64,000 nucleotides of DNA, taken from NCBI RefSeq assembly GCF_031177825.1, contig NZ_JAPSKE010000007.1:243048-307047 (forward strand), in the 5' to 3' direction. The number at the start of each line of letters is the position of its first letter. Position 1 is the stretch's first letter. The notes under the pieces were generated by a model, which did not search any database, had not been told where the DNA came from, and saw only the letters and a program-made list of their open reading frames with translations. Made by a program: the position numbers and the translations under genes. Below, one piece after another: positions 15,726 through 24,512 of the stretch. Source of the DNA: Paenibacillus sp. Lineage in GTDB: Bacteria; Bacillota; Bacilli; Paenibacillales; YIM-B00363.

Positions 15726-17513
15726 ATGAAACCGATCAGCAATAGGTTGGGCCGATGGAATTCCATACAGAACCGCATCTTTTTCTCCATTCTTCTCTTT
15801 CTGATCATCCCGGTGCTGCTGACCTTCTATCTGTTGGACAAGCCGCTGGAGCGCGTCATCGAACGCAAAATCGGCAGTTCCGCGCAGGAAGCGCTCTTCC
15901 TGGTCAATTTGAACGTCGAGCTGTTTCTGAAAGACATGCTGCGATCCTCCGTCGATATTACGATCAACCCGGAGATGATCGAGCTGTTGAAGGATCCGGA
16001 TGCGCTGACCCCCTACGAGAAGCTAAGGCTTAACGATGAAGTGCTGTATCGGCCGTTCAGTTCTTATTTTACCAATTCATACGTCACCGTATTCGATCGG
16101 AAGGGCAACTGGCTAAGCACGAGTTATATCTTTCAGACCTTATATAAGCAATACACGGAGTCGGAATGGTATCGCGACATGATCGATAAGCCGTATCAGT
16201 CTCGATGGATGTTCAACGACGAAACGATGCTGTACTCCGATCGCGAACCGATCCTTACGCTCGCGAGAACGGTCACCGACCTGCAGACGTCTCGGAATAT
16301 CGGGGTGATCGCGTTCAGCGTCGCGGAGGAAGATATCCGGCCGTACTTGACCGGACTCGAGGGCAGCGTCTATCTCGTAAACCGGGAAGGCGTAGTCGTC
16401 TCCAGTCCGTCCAAGGACATGGTCGGGGAGCGGCTTCCCGAAGAGATCGACCTTAAGCCGTTGATGTCGGAGCCGAACGGTCAAAATATATTAGAGACGA
16501 AAGGCGGCAAATGGATCGTCAATCACGACACCGTGCGGCTGAACGGCTGGAAGATCGTGCAGGTCGTTTCTTACGATACCGTGTTTAAAGAAATTTTCGA
16601 CATCCGTCGAACGAACGTCGAAATCATCGCAATCATTTTTCTCGTGTTCACCGTGGTGACCTTATCGATATCCTACAATATTTCAAAGCCGCTCAAGCTG
16701 ATCCGTAAGCGGATGCAAGAGCTGGAGGACAAGCAGTTTTACTCGGCTATCGCCATTACCGGACCCGAGGAAATATCGTCGCTGATCAAGACCTACAATA
16801 AGATGGTTAGAGAGATTCGCGGATTGCTGGCGCAGGTAAAGGATGAATACGAGCAAAAAGAAGAAATGAGATTTCGGGCGCTGCAAGCCCAAATCAACCC
16901 TCATTTCATATTAAATACGCTCAACAATATCAAGTGGATGGCTTATATTCGGGGCAACGGCGACGTCGGGGACATGCTCTCCAACCTGGGCGGCATCCTG
17001 GAAGGCAGCATCGGCAGAGGCGGCAGCCTGGTTCCGTTACGGGAAGAAGTCGACTATATCGAAAATTATATCGGGCTGATGAAGCTGAAATATCACGATA
17101 AGCTGTCGCTGAAGATCGAGATCCCCGAAGCGTTGATGGATCAAGAGGTCGTGCGCATTATGCTGCAGCCCGTCATCGAAAACAGCTTGATTCACGGGAT
17201 TGAAAAGCTCGACGGCCCCGGGCGGATCGTCATTAGTGCCGTAAGAGACGAGGAGCGGTTCGTGCTGACCGTGTCCGACAACGGACCGGGCATCGCCCCC
17301 GAACGGCTGCGCGAGCTCGACAGATGGCTGACGTCCGGCTTGGAGGGGCCGCCGCCCGAGCGAATCGGATTAAAAAACGTGCATGACCGGATTCGGATGC
17401 AGTACGGCGACGCTTACGGCATTTCGATATCCGGCGGTCCGGGGACCGGAACGACGGTTGCGTTCGCGCTGCCGGCGCGTAAAGCGGAGAGGAGAATGAA
17501 CGATGACGTATAA
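15726..17513 (+). CDS. yesM: YesM-type sensor histidine kinase
   Basis: 595 residues. One membrane segment (~20-42), an extracellular Cache-like sensor (~45-290), a second segment (~295-318, VEIIAIIFLVFTVVTLSISY), HAMP, then a His_kinase domain with the YesM-type acceptor histidine in ALQAQINPHFILNTLNNI (His393) and a C-terminal ATPase (VIENSLIHGIEK; SDNGPGIAPERL). It partners with the overlapping response regulator gene at 17503 (11-base overlap). Such pairs sense external sugars and switch on the adjacent ABC transporter operon, here the sialic-acid locus. ATG 15726 has GAAAGGGGG upstream. Confidence 0.93.
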   Translation: MKPISNRLGRWNSIQNRIFFSILLFLIIPVLLTFYLLDKPLERVIERKIGSSAQEALFLVNLNVELFLKDMLRSSVDITINPEMIELLKDPDALTPYEKLRLNDEVLYRPFSSYFTNSYVTVFDRKGNWLSTSYIFQTLYKQYTESEWYRDMIDKPYQSRWMFNDETMLYSDREPILTLARTVTDLQTSRNIGVIAFSVAEEDIRPYLTGLEGSVYLVNREGVVVSSPSKDMVGERLPEEIDLKPLMSEPNGQNILETKGGKWIVNHDTVRLNGWKIVQVVSYDTVFKEIFDIRRTNVEIIAIIFLVFTVVTLSISYNISKPLKLIRKRMQELEDKQFYSAIAITGPEEISSLIKTYNKMVREIRGLLAQVKDEYEQKEEMRFRALQAQINPHFILNTLNNIKWMAYIRGNGDVGDMLSNLGGILEGSIGRGGSLVPLREEVDYIENYIGLMKLKYHDKLSLKIEIPEALMDQEVVRIMLQPVIENSLIHGIEKLDGPGRIVISAVRDEERFVLTVSDNGPGIAPERLRELDRWLTSGLEGPPPERIGLKNVHDRIRMQYGDAYGISISGGPGTGTTVAFALPARKAERRMNDDV

Positions 17514-18729
17514 AGTGATGCTTGTGGACGACGAGATGCTGGTTCGTCTCGGCGTGAAGTCGCTCATTCCATGGGAGGAACACGGGTTTCAGTTCATGGG
17601 GGACGCCCCGGATGGGGCGAAAGCGCTGGAACTGATGGCGGACGGGCCGCCCGACATTCTGCTTACCGATATCGTCATGCCGAATATGAACGGTCTCGAA
17701 CTGATCGAACAGGTGAAGGCGCGTTATCCGAACACGCTGATCATCGTGCTTAGCAGCCATAACGAATTCGATTACGTGCGCAAGGCGATGAAGCTGGGCG
17801 TGGAAGATTATTTATTAAAGACGTCCCTAAAGCCTGCGGAGCTGCTGCAATTGCTCATCGAAGCAAGCGGCAAAGTCCGGCGGAATCAAGAGAAGCGTGC
17901 GGAACAAGTAAGGTTCGCCGGGGCTTCGGATGCGAACCCGGATTCGCCGACCCGGCTGCTGGAATCGGCGCTGTCGAACGAGGGAGGCGGCGAGCCCGCG
18001 CATCCAAGCGTCGCGATGCCCGACCAAACCTATCTTCTTCTTTTATACGTCAGAGGCATCCGCGAAGGGGTACCGCATCACTCCGCCGCTCAGCTGCTGA
18101 AACATCTGGTCGAGGCCGAGCTGGAAGGGATGCTGCACGCCGGACCGGTGCAGACGGACGAGCGCGAGCTGGCGGCGACGCTGCGATTGCCGGACGGCGA
18201 TCGAGAGAAGCTGCAACCGCGGATCGACGATCTTGCGAACGCGTCGGGCAGTTTGCTGGGCATCTCCTTAAGCGGATATATGAGCGGCCCCGTCGGCTCG
18301 TGGCGGGAAGCGGGCGAGCGATTCGCCGAGCTGAAGAAGATCGTCGAAGAAAAGGAAAACGCCGTTCGGGCGAAGGAAACCTCCCGGGACGATATTAAGA
18401 GGCTGCTGCGTTATATGAACGAGCATTACGCCGAAAATCTATCGCTTCGGACCGCGGCGGGGATGGTCAATATGAGCGAATCTTATTTGAGCACGGTCTT
18501 CAAGAAAGAAACCGGAACGAATTTCTCCGATTGGCTGAATCTGCTTCGCATCGAAAAAGCCGCGTCGCTTCTCGTCGAGACGGATTTGCCGAGTTATTTG
18601 ATCTCGGAGCGGGTAGGCTATGAGAACAGTAACTATTTCGGGCGCATTTTCAAAAAAATCAAGGGCGTCGGCCCGCAGAAGTACCGGACTTTATACGCGC
18701 AAGGCAAAGCGTCCGTCGAAAAATTGTGA
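17503..18729 (+). CDS. yesN: YesN-type response regulator with AraC DNA-binding domain
   Basis: 408 residues. The receiver domain (1-~120) shows the acidic pair DD at 9-10, the phospho-acceptor Asp56 in DILLTDIVMPNMNG and the conserved Lys in EDYLLKTSLKP. A variable linker follows, then a C-terminal AraC domain (NLSLRTAAGMVNMSESYLST; SYLISERVGYENSNYFGRIF). Phosphorylated by the kinase encoded just upstream, it should activate the YhcH-NanE operon that begins 172 bases downstream. Direct repeats at 18721-18790 are candidate binding sites. Confidence 0.93.
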   Translation: MTYKVMLVDDEMLVRLGVKSLIPWEEHGFQFMGDAPDGAKALELMADGPPDILLTDIVMPNMNGLELIEQVKARYPNTLIIVLSSHNEFDYVRKAMKLGVEDYLLKTSLKPAELLQLLIEASGKVRRNQEKRAEQVRFAGASDANPDSPTRLLESALSNEGGGEPAHPSVAMPDQTYLLLLYVRGIREGVPHHSAAQLLKHLVEAELEGMLHAGPVQTDERELAATLRLPDGDREKLQPRIDDLANASGSLLGISLSGYMSGPVGSWREAGERFAELKKIVEEKENAVRAKETSRDDIKRLLRYMNEHYAENLSLRTAAGMVNMSESYLSTVFKKETGTNFSDWLNLLRIEKAASLLVETDLPSYLISERVGYENSNYFGRIFKKIKGVGPQKYRTLYAQGKASVEKL

Positions 18730-18792
18730 ACGTTTTCAACGCAGCGTCTAAATTTTATGAACATTCCGATCGAAGGTTAAAAATAGTGAAGA
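18721..18792 (+). promoter_or_regulatory. Three direct repeats, candidate YesN binding sites
   Basis: Related boxes AAATTGTGAA (18721), AATTTTATGAA (18751) and AAATAGTGAA (18781) recur at 31- and 29-base spacing, about three helical turns. They are positioned upstream of a TATAAT at 18836-18841 that lacks a recognisable -35 box. That is the arrangement expected for an AraC-type activator. Confidence 0.45.
18725..18738 (+). promoter_or_regulatory. Possible CcpA cre site
   Basis: TGTGAACGTTTTCA matches the Bacillus cre consensus TGWAANCGNTNWCA at 13 of 14 positions. It overlaps the stop codon of the response regulator gene and lies about 100 bases upstream of the next operon's -10 box, so it could mediate glucose effects. 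It also overlaps the first of three direct repeats. Confidence 0.4.
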
Positions 18793-18835
18793 AATTGCGA
18801 AAACGAGTTCCTGTCTCCCCTCCTAAAGCAGAGCC

Positions 18836-18841
18836 TATAAT
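18836..18841 (+). promoter_or_regulatory. -10 box of the yhcH-nanE operon
   Basis: Perfect TATAAT with no good -35 partner, 60 bases before the ATG at 18902. A 7-bp hairpin, CCTTCTC/GAGAAGG (18853-18869), begins about 12 bases after it and would sit near the 5' end of the mRNA, a position that can protect a transcript from decay. Confidence 0.5.
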
Positions 18842-18901
18842 GGGCACAGAAGCCTTCTCTTCGAGAAGGTTTCGCACTTTACGGAGGGGGTGAGCATTCC
18901 C

Positions 18902-19384
18902 ATGATCGCAGGATCGCTCGCGTTATGGCCGGACGAACGCCGATTCGCGCATCCTGTCTTGCGGCAAGCGATCGGTTATTTGGCGGAGACGGACTTCAAT
19001 CAGCTGGAAGACGGCAAGTACCGGATTCAAGGAGACGAGATGTATGCATCGGTCATGACGATTTCGTCGAAGCCGCCTTCGGAGCAGCCGGCGGAGAAGC
19101 ACGAAACGTACCTCGACATCCATCTCCTGCTGGAAGGTTCGGAGGTCATCGGCTGGCGGTTGGAAGACGGGAGCGAGATGCCGTCGCAGGCTTACGATGC
19201 GGAGCGCGACTTCGCGTTATACGACGAATTGAGGAACGAATCGTACTTGTTGCTGCAGCCCGGCATGTTCGTCGTGTTATTCCCCGAGGACCTGCACCGG
19301 CCGGGATTGTCGGAAGCGGATGCGGGCCCGTCGACCATTCGCAAGGTCGTCGTGAAAATTCGCCATGCACTGCTGAAAATGTAA
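18902..19384 (+). CDS. yhcH: YhcH/YjgK/YiaL family protein (sialic locus A)
   Basis: 160 residues of the DUF386 family (YhcH/NanQ, EbgC). The family fold is a single cupin-like barrel; recognisable motifs are YRIQGDEMYASVMT, the metal/substrate region KHETYLDIHLLLEG and FVVLFPEDLHRPG. In E. coli YhcH is encoded in the sialic acid operon and has been linked to anomer conversion of N-acetylneuraminate. ATG 18902 is chosen (GGAGGGG 11 bases upstream); GTG 18890 is in frame but lies on the binding site itself. It is the first gene of the operon ending with nanE. Confidence 0.88.
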   Translation: MIAGSLALWPDERRFAHPVLRQAIGYLAETDFNQLEDGKYRIQGDEMYASVMTISSKPPSEQPAEKHETYLDIHLLLEGSEVIGWRLEDGSEMPSQAYDAERDFALYDELRNESYLLLQPGMFVVLFPEDLHRPGLSEADAGPSTIRKVVVKIRHALLKM

Positions 19385-19423
19385 GCGCTGTAATCTCACA
19401 ATCAATAAGGGGGCTTTACCGAC

Positions 19424-20842
19424 ATGCAGAAAAAACGTACATGGCAGGCCAGTATCGTACTCGCGCTGAGTCTCGCGCTAGCAACCGGCTGTTCGGGCAA
19501 TGCGGGCGACAACGAACCAGCGGGCGCATCCAATAGCGGAAGCGGCGATGCCGTTTCCAAAGAAAACGTGGAAATTTCCGTTTGGCTTACGCCGCAATGG
19601 AAGGGCGTTCTCGAAGCGACGGAAGAAGGAGCGGATTACGACAGCTTCTTCAAGGTTGCGGCGGAAAAGTTTACCGAACAGTACGACAAATACAATGCGA
19701 AAATCAACGTGCAGGTCGTAGCCGGCGATCAGCGGGACGAACTGCTGAACGTGAACTTAAGCGGCGGCACGCCTCCGGATATCTTCTTCGAAAGCGTGTT
19801 CGCCATGGGCGATTACGCGCATCGCGGCGCCTTGCTTCCGCTTACGGATCTCGTCGACGACGCGGCGCGAAGCGATATCGCGAAGGGCTACTGGGATAAC
19901 GTCACGTTCGGCGACGATGTCTACTTCTACCCGTTCTCCCATAACCCCGGCACCTTCGCCTACAATGCCGACATGTTCAAAGCCGCCGGACTCGAGAGCT
20001 TCATCGGCGGCGAGACGGAAATTAAAACATGGACGCTTGCCGAGTACGAGCAAATTTTGGACGGCCTTAAAAACAACCTGCCGAAGGATCGATACTCGAA
20101 TGCGTACCCGATGGCGCTCTACGCGCTGAACAATCAGGGCGACACCTGGAATTTGGCGTACCTGAGAATGTTCGGCAATCCGTTCTTCGACGAGAACGGC
20201 AATATCGTGCTGAATGACGAGCGCGGCGTGAAAGCCGCGGAATGGATGAAGAAGATGTACGACAACGGCTATACGAATCCAGGCGCCGAATCCGTATCCT
20301 CCAACGACGCCAATGCGATGTTCCAAAACCAGCAGCTGGCGATCAGCTTTACGAACGCCGTTCTGTTCAACAACGCGAAGGCGGATATGGAGTCCGGCAA
20401 AGCGCCGAAGTTCGACATTCGGCTGGCGAACATCCCGTCCGAAGGCGGCGACCCGCTCACGTTCACCTACGTGGTAGGCGCCAGCGCGTTCAAGACGGGG
20501 GACGCCAAGCGCGAGGAAACGGCGAAAGACTTCATCAAGTTTTTCTCCACGGATCCGGAGCTTGTGAAATCTTCCAAGAACAGCGTGCCGGTCCGTTCTT
20601 CCGTCGCGAACGAATACAAGGATCAGTATCCGTTCTTCGCGGCTTACGACAAGAACGCGGCGTACATGTTCGCGTTCACGGGCAACGTTCCGGGGTACAG
20701 CGAGTTGAGACAAGTGCTGTTCCCAGAGCTTCAGGCGCTGTATATCGGCGAGAAGACGGCCGCCGAAGCGGTAAGCAGCTATCAGACGAACGGCAACGCC
20801 GTGATCGCGAAGGCGAAGGAAAACTCCACGCTCGCGAAATAA
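19424..20842 (+). CDS. Solute-binding lipoprotein, probable sialic acid transporter
   Basis: 472 residues. A signal peptide ends in lipobox LATGC (Cys23), then a family-1 binding-protein fold (WNLAYLRMFGNPFFDENGNI and similar). It is placed between YhcH and sialic acid catabolic genes and so likely binds free sialic acid or its anhydro form outside the cell. This inference rests on neighbours only; the binding pocket was not analysed. RBS AAGGGGG precedes ATG 19424. Confidence 0.88.
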   Translation: MQKKRTWQASIVLALSLALATGCSGNAGDNEPAGASNSGSGDAVSKENVEISVWLTPQWKGVLEATEEGADYDSFFKVAAEKFTEQYDKYNAKINVQVVAGDQRDELLNVNLSGGTPPDIFFESVFAMGDYAHRGALLPLTDLVDDAARSDIAKGYWDNVTFGDDVYFYPFSHNPGTFAYNADMFKAAGLESFIGGETEIKTWTLAEYEQILDGLKNNLPKDRYSNAYPMALYALNNQGDTWNLAYLRMFGNPFFDENGNIVLNDERGVKAAEWMKKMYDNGYTNPGAESVSSNDANAMFQNQQLAISFTNAVLFNNAKADMESGKAPKFDIRLANIPSEGGDPLTFTYVVGASAFKTGDAKREETAKDFIKFFSTDPELVKSSKNSVPVRSSVANEYKDQYPFFAAYDKNAAYMFAFTGNVPGYSELRQVLFPELQALYIGEKTAAEAVSSYQTNGNAVIAKAKENSTLAK

Positions 20843-20870
20843 CCAGCCTTTACGAGAGAAGCAAAATTCG

Positions 20871-20912
20871 TTTCCGATGCTCGCGGCGCGCGAGAAGCCG
20901 CGGCATCGGAAA
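20871..20912 (+). other. Intercistronic stem-loop after binding-protein gene
   Basis: Arms TTTCCGATGC and GCATCGGAAA with further inner pairing TCGCGGC/GCCGCG. There is no T-run, so it is more likely an mRNA-stabilising hairpin that raises binding-protein over permease expression than a terminator. Confidence 0.6.
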
Positions 20913-20930
20913 GAAAGGTAACGGATAACC

Positions 20931-21806
20931 ATGAATATGAGAAACCATTCCTTGAGAGAAAACATAACCGGCTATCTGTTCATCTTGCCGCAACTCCTGC
21001 TGTTTCTGCTGTTTATCGTCTATCCCATTATCGAAGGAATCCGGCTTAGCTTGTACAAGGTGCAGTACCGACAGGAAACCTTCGTAGGCTTCGATAACTA
21101 CGTTACGCTGTTCAACGACCCGGTATTTTTCAAATCCATCGTAAATACAGTCGTCTTCGTCATCTTTATCGTGCTGCTGACGGTCGTGTTCTCCATATTC
21201 GTCGCGTCCGCCGTATTCGATAAGAAGGCCAAGTACGTGTCCTTCATCCGCGGAAGCTATTATATTCCGGTCATGGTATCGATGGTCGTCATGAGCATGG
21301 TATGGAGCTTCCTGCTCAGCCCGGCCAACGGACTCATCTCGTATGCGGCCCGCGAGATGGACTGGAGCGTCGTCAATTTGCTCGGGAATAAAAACACGGT
21401 GCTGCCCGTCATCATCTTCGTCACGTTCGCCACGAATGTGGGTCAGGCCATTATTTTATATATCGCGTCCATGATCGGCGTGCCGAAGGATCTGTTCGAA
21501 GCCGCGGAAGTGGACGGGGCAAGCCGCTTGCAGGTGATCTTCCGAATTCTGATTCCGCTCGTTCAGCCGACGACGATCTACATTACGATCATCAACATCA
21601 TCGCCGTCCTGAAAATATTCGTCGTCATCCAGCTTCTGACCGGCGGAGGACCCAATAACGCATCCGTTACGATGATGTACTATCTCTATAACAACGCGTT
21701 CAAGTTCAATCAGCTCGGCGTCGCGTCCGCGGTAGGGGTTATCATGTTCGTCATCACGATGCTGCTCTCGGTGCCTCAGCTCCGGGCGTTGTTCAAGGAT
21801 AAGTGA
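20931..21806 (+). CDS. Sugar ABC transporter permease (MsmF/UgpA type)
   Basis: 291 residues with six membrane spans. The EAA loop reads FEAAEVDGASRLQVIFRILI, and VIQLLTGGGPNNAS near the C-terminus is typical of the UgpA/MalF-like half of CUT1 importers. It pairs with the next gene. An AAAGGTAACGG-type site precedes the ATG. Confidence 0.92.
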   Translation: MNMRNHSLRENITGYLFILPQLLLFLLFIVYPIIEGIRLSLYKVQYRQETFVGFDNYVTLFNDPVFFKSIVNTVVFVIFIVLLTVVFSIFVASAVFDKKAKYVSFIRGSYYIPVMVSMVVMSMVWSFLLSPANGLISYAAREMDWSVVNLLGNKNTVLPVIIFVTFATNVGQAIILYIASMIGVPKDLFEAAEVDGASRLQVIFRILIPLVQPTTIYITIINIIAVLKIFVVIQLLTGGGPNNASVTMMYYLYNNAFKFNQLGVASAVGVIMFVITMLLSVPQLRALFKDK

Positions 21807-21816
21807 GGGATCAACC

Positions 21817-22665
21817 ATGCTGCATTCGAAATCGAAGTCCAAAAGACAAAAGGAAACCTACGACGTCGTCTCCAATGGCATCGTCCTCTTTTTCGCGGTA
21901 TTGAATCTGTTTCCGCTGTATTGGCTGTTCACCAGCTCGATGAAAAACAGCTCCGACGTCGTGAAGATGCCTCCGGACTGGTGGCCGAAGACGTTTACGT
22001 TTTCCAATTATGTCGAAGTGTTCGAGAGTCAGCCGGCGCTGCGCTGGACGTTCAACAGTCTCTATGTGGCGGGGTTGTCCACCGTATTGCTGGTCGTCAC
22101 CAGCTCCATGGCGGCTTATGCCTTCTCGAAGCTGCGCTTCAAGGGGAAAAACGTCATCTTCGTTCTGTTCATTTCCAGCTTGATGGTCCCGAAGGAAGTC
22201 ATGATCGTGCCTTTATTCCGCATCGCGCAGGATCTGGGACTCGTGAACGACTTGCACGGCATGATCTGGCCGAACGTGGCCACCGCTTTCGGCGTATTTC
22301 TGCTAAAAGGATTTTTCGACTCCGCTCCCGACGCGCTGCGCGAAGCGGCCAGAATCGACGGCGCGGGCGAGGTGCGAACGTTCCTGCAAATTATGCTGCC
22401 GATCGTGAAGCCCGGAATCGGCGCGTTGTTTATTCTGAATTTCGTGCAAGTCTGGAACGACTATATGTGGCAATTGGTCATCGGTCAGGAGAAGGAAATG
22501 AAAACGCTGATGGTCGGCATCGCGACGCTCATGCAGGATTTGAATCCGAACTTCGCCTACAAGATGGCGGGAGCGACGGTCGCGGCCATCCCGATGCTGC
22601 TCATCTTCGTTCTATTCCAGCAATATTTCACGCGCGGCATCTCGATCGGCGCGGTGAAAGAGTAG
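21817..22665 (+). CDS. Sugar ABC transporter permease (MsmG/UgpE type)
   Basis: 282 residues with six membrane spans. It shows the EAA loop LREAARIDGAGEVRTFLQIM and the C-terminal signature QQYFTRGISIGAVKE of the UgpE/MalG-like half. It lies 10 bases after its partner gene and 9 bases before the ROK kinase gene, so it is part of one operon. Energy would come from a shared ATPase encoded elsewhere. Confidence 0.92.
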   Translation: MLHSKSKSKRQKETYDVVSNGIVLFFAVLNLFPLYWLFTSSMKNSSDVVKMPPDWWPKTFTFSNYVEVFESQPALRWTFNSLYVAGLSTVLLVVTSSMAAYAFSKLRFKGKNVIFVLFISSLMVPKEVMIVPLFRIAQDLGLVNDLHGMIWPNVATAFGVFLLKGFFDSAPDALREAARIDGAGEVRTFLQIMLPIVKPGIGALFILNFVQVWNDYMWQLVIGQEKEMKTLMVGIATLMQDLNPNFAYKMAGATVAAIPMLLIFVLFQQYFTRGISIGAVKE

Positions 22666-22674
22666 AGGCGGCTT

Positions 22675-23574
22675 ATGTCGGGGAAGCATTGGGTTGGCGT
22701 GGATGTCGGAGGCACGGAGATCAAGTTCGCCGTCTTCGCGGAGGACGGGAATATCGTCTTTCACGGGAAGCGGAAGACGCCGGCGGGCTCGGCCGACGTC
22801 GGCATCCCGGAGGCCGTTATCGCGATCGTGCAAGAGACGACGGATCGGTACGGTCCGATGCAGGGCGCCGGCATCAGCACGGCGGGCGTCGTCGACGCGG
22901 AGAGCGGCGAAATTCTGTTTGCGGGCGGCACCCTTCCGGAATACAAAGGAACCAATCTGAAGCGGACCGTGGAAGAGCGGTTCGGGCTCGGAACGACGGT
23001 CGCGAACGACGTGAACGCGGCGGCGGTCGGCGAGCGGTGGAGAGGGGCGACCGCGGGCGTCGACGATTTTTTTTGCCTGACGCTCGGCACGGGCATCGGC
23101 GGCGCGTTGTTCTGCGGCGGCCGTCTGGTGACCGGCGCCCATTCCCGCGCCGGGGAAATCGGACATTCCTTGTATGACAAGGACAGCGGCACGACTTACG
23201 AGCAGAGGGCGTCCATGTCCGCGCTGCTGAAGCGGGCGGCCCGCGAACTGCCGGGCTTCGACGGCAGCGGGTTTACGTTGTTCGAAGAAGCGAAGGCCGG
23301 CAATGCGCCGTACGCGGCCGTTATCGACGGATGGACGGAAGAGATCGCCAGAGGCATCGCCGGCATCATCGTCCTGGCCGACCCGGCGCTGATCGTCATC
23401 GGCGGAGGCGTATCGGAACAGGGAGAGTACTTGTTGGATAACATCAAACTTCGCGTGTCGGATTATGTGCCTCCGGGCTTCTCCCGGTCGGAGCTGACGG
23501 TCGCGAAGCTCGGCAACAAAGCCGCGCTGTATGGGGCGGTATACCCCTACTTCAAAGAAGAGATGGAGCGATAA
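22675..23574 (+). CDS. nanK: ROK family kinase, probable N-acetylmannosamine kinase (NanK-like)
   Basis: 299 residues. The N-terminal ATP-binding motif is WVGVDVGGTEIKFAVF; further ROK landmarks are VANDVNAAAVGERWRGA, LGTGIGGALF and AGEIGHS. Between nanA and transporter genes, the expected reaction is ATP-dependent 6-phosphorylation of N-acetylmannosamine. An oddity is that the ROK zinc motif (CxCGxxGCxE after GEIGH) is absent: the sequence runs GEIGHSLYDKDSGTTYEQ. Zinc-free ROK kinases are known, so activity is not excluded. The gene symbol rests mainly on context. Confidence 0.75.
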   Translation: MSGKHWVGVDVGGTEIKFAVFAEDGNIVFHGKRKTPAGSADVGIPEAVIAIVQETTDRYGPMQGAGISTAGVVDAESGEILFAGGTLPEYKGTNLKRTVEERFGLGTTVANDVNAAAVGERWRGATAGVDDFFCLTLGTGIGGALFCGGRLVTGAHSRAGEIGHSLYDKDSGTTYEQRASMSALLKRAARELPGFDGSGFTLFEEAKAGNAPYAAVIDGWTEEIARGIAGIIVLADPALIVIGGGVSEQGEYLLDNIKLRVSDYVPPGFSRSELTVAKLGNKAALYGAVYPYFKEEMER

Positions 23575-23577
23575 CCG

Positions 23578-24498
23578 ATGAACATGATCGAAACGTTCGA
23601 AGGGATTTATGTAGCGATGTATTCCGCTTACGACGACAAGGGCGAAGTGGACGCGGAGCGCGTGAAGAAGCTGGCGAGATATTATGTCGGGAAGGGAATC
23701 AAAGGTTTGTACGTCGGCGGCAGCTCGGGCGAAGGCATCCTCCAGACGGCCGAGGAGCGCAAGCGGGTGCTGGAAGCGGTCATGGAGGAAATTCGCGGCG
23801 AGTTGAAGGTAATCGTGCATGTGGGGGCGAACTCGACCCGCGAGAGCGCGGAGCTGTCGAGGCACGCCGAGCTTCATGGCGCGGACGCGATTTCCGCGGT
23901 GCCGGCCATCTATTATCGACTGTCCGACGAAGCGGTCGAACGCCATTGGCAGCACATGATCGACAGCAGCGAGCTTCCGTTTGTTATTTATAACATTCCG
24001 CAGACGACCGGCTTCCGGCTGTCGCCGAAGCTGCTTGCGAAGCTGGCCGCGCAGCCGAAGGTGATCGGCGTGAAGATGTCCGGCGAGAGCGCGTTCGAGC
24101 TGCAGCAGTACAAAGTCGCGGGCGGCGACGACTTCCTCGTCTTTAACGGACCGGACGAGCAATTCCTCGCGGGGAGAATCATGGGCGCGGACGGCGGGAT
24201 CGGCGGCACGTACGGCGTCATGCCGGAATTGTTCTGCAAGCTGAACGAGCTGTATGCGGAACGCCGCTTGGCGGATGCGCAGGAGCTTCAATATCAGATC
24301 AACGCCGTCATTATAAAGTTGCTCTCGTATCCGTCGCTGTACGGCGCCGCCAAGCACATCCTGTCGCTCCGCGGCGTGGAAACGGGACAACCGCGATTGC
24401 CGTTGCTGCCGGTGCGCGAAGAGGATTATGAATCGCTGGCCGCGTTGAACGACGAGATCCTTGCGCTCGTCGCGCAATCCGGCGACGGCGACCGGTAA
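23578..24498 (+). CDS. nanA: N-acetylneuraminate lyase
   Basis: 306 residues, the usual length. It splits N-acetylneuraminate to pyruvate and N-acetylmannosamine through a Schiff base. The (beta/alpha)8 aldolase motifs are present: [11 protein letters not shown] (pyruvate carboxylate site), VIYNIP with Tyr138, Lys166 in [10 protein letters not shown] as the Schiff-base lysine, and [16 protein letters not shown]. Positions agree with E. coli NanA (Tyr137, Lys165; recalled). It starts 3 bases after the ROK gene. A paralogue lies at 50786, with the same motif set. Confidence 0.88.
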   Translation: MNMIETFEGIYVAMYSAYDDKGEVDAERVKKLARYYVGKGIKGLYVGGSSGEGILQTAEERKRVLEAVMEEIRGELKVIVHVGANSTRESAELSRHAELHGADAISAVPAIYYRLSDEAVERHWQHMIDSSELPFVIYNIPQTTGFRLSPKLLAKLAAQPKVIGVKMSGESAFELQQYKVAGGDDFLVFNGPDEQFLAGRIMGADGGIGGTYGVMPELFCKLNELYAERRLADAQELQYQINAVIIKLLSYPSLYGAAKHILSLRGVETGQPRLPLLPVREEDYESLAALNDEILALVAQSGDGDR

Positions 24499-24512
24499 GG
24501 AGACGATCGACG

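Noticed and set aside
22612..24477. Long reverse frame opposite the ROK and lyase genes
   Set aside because: Antisense shadow; the forward frames carry complete catalytic motifs.
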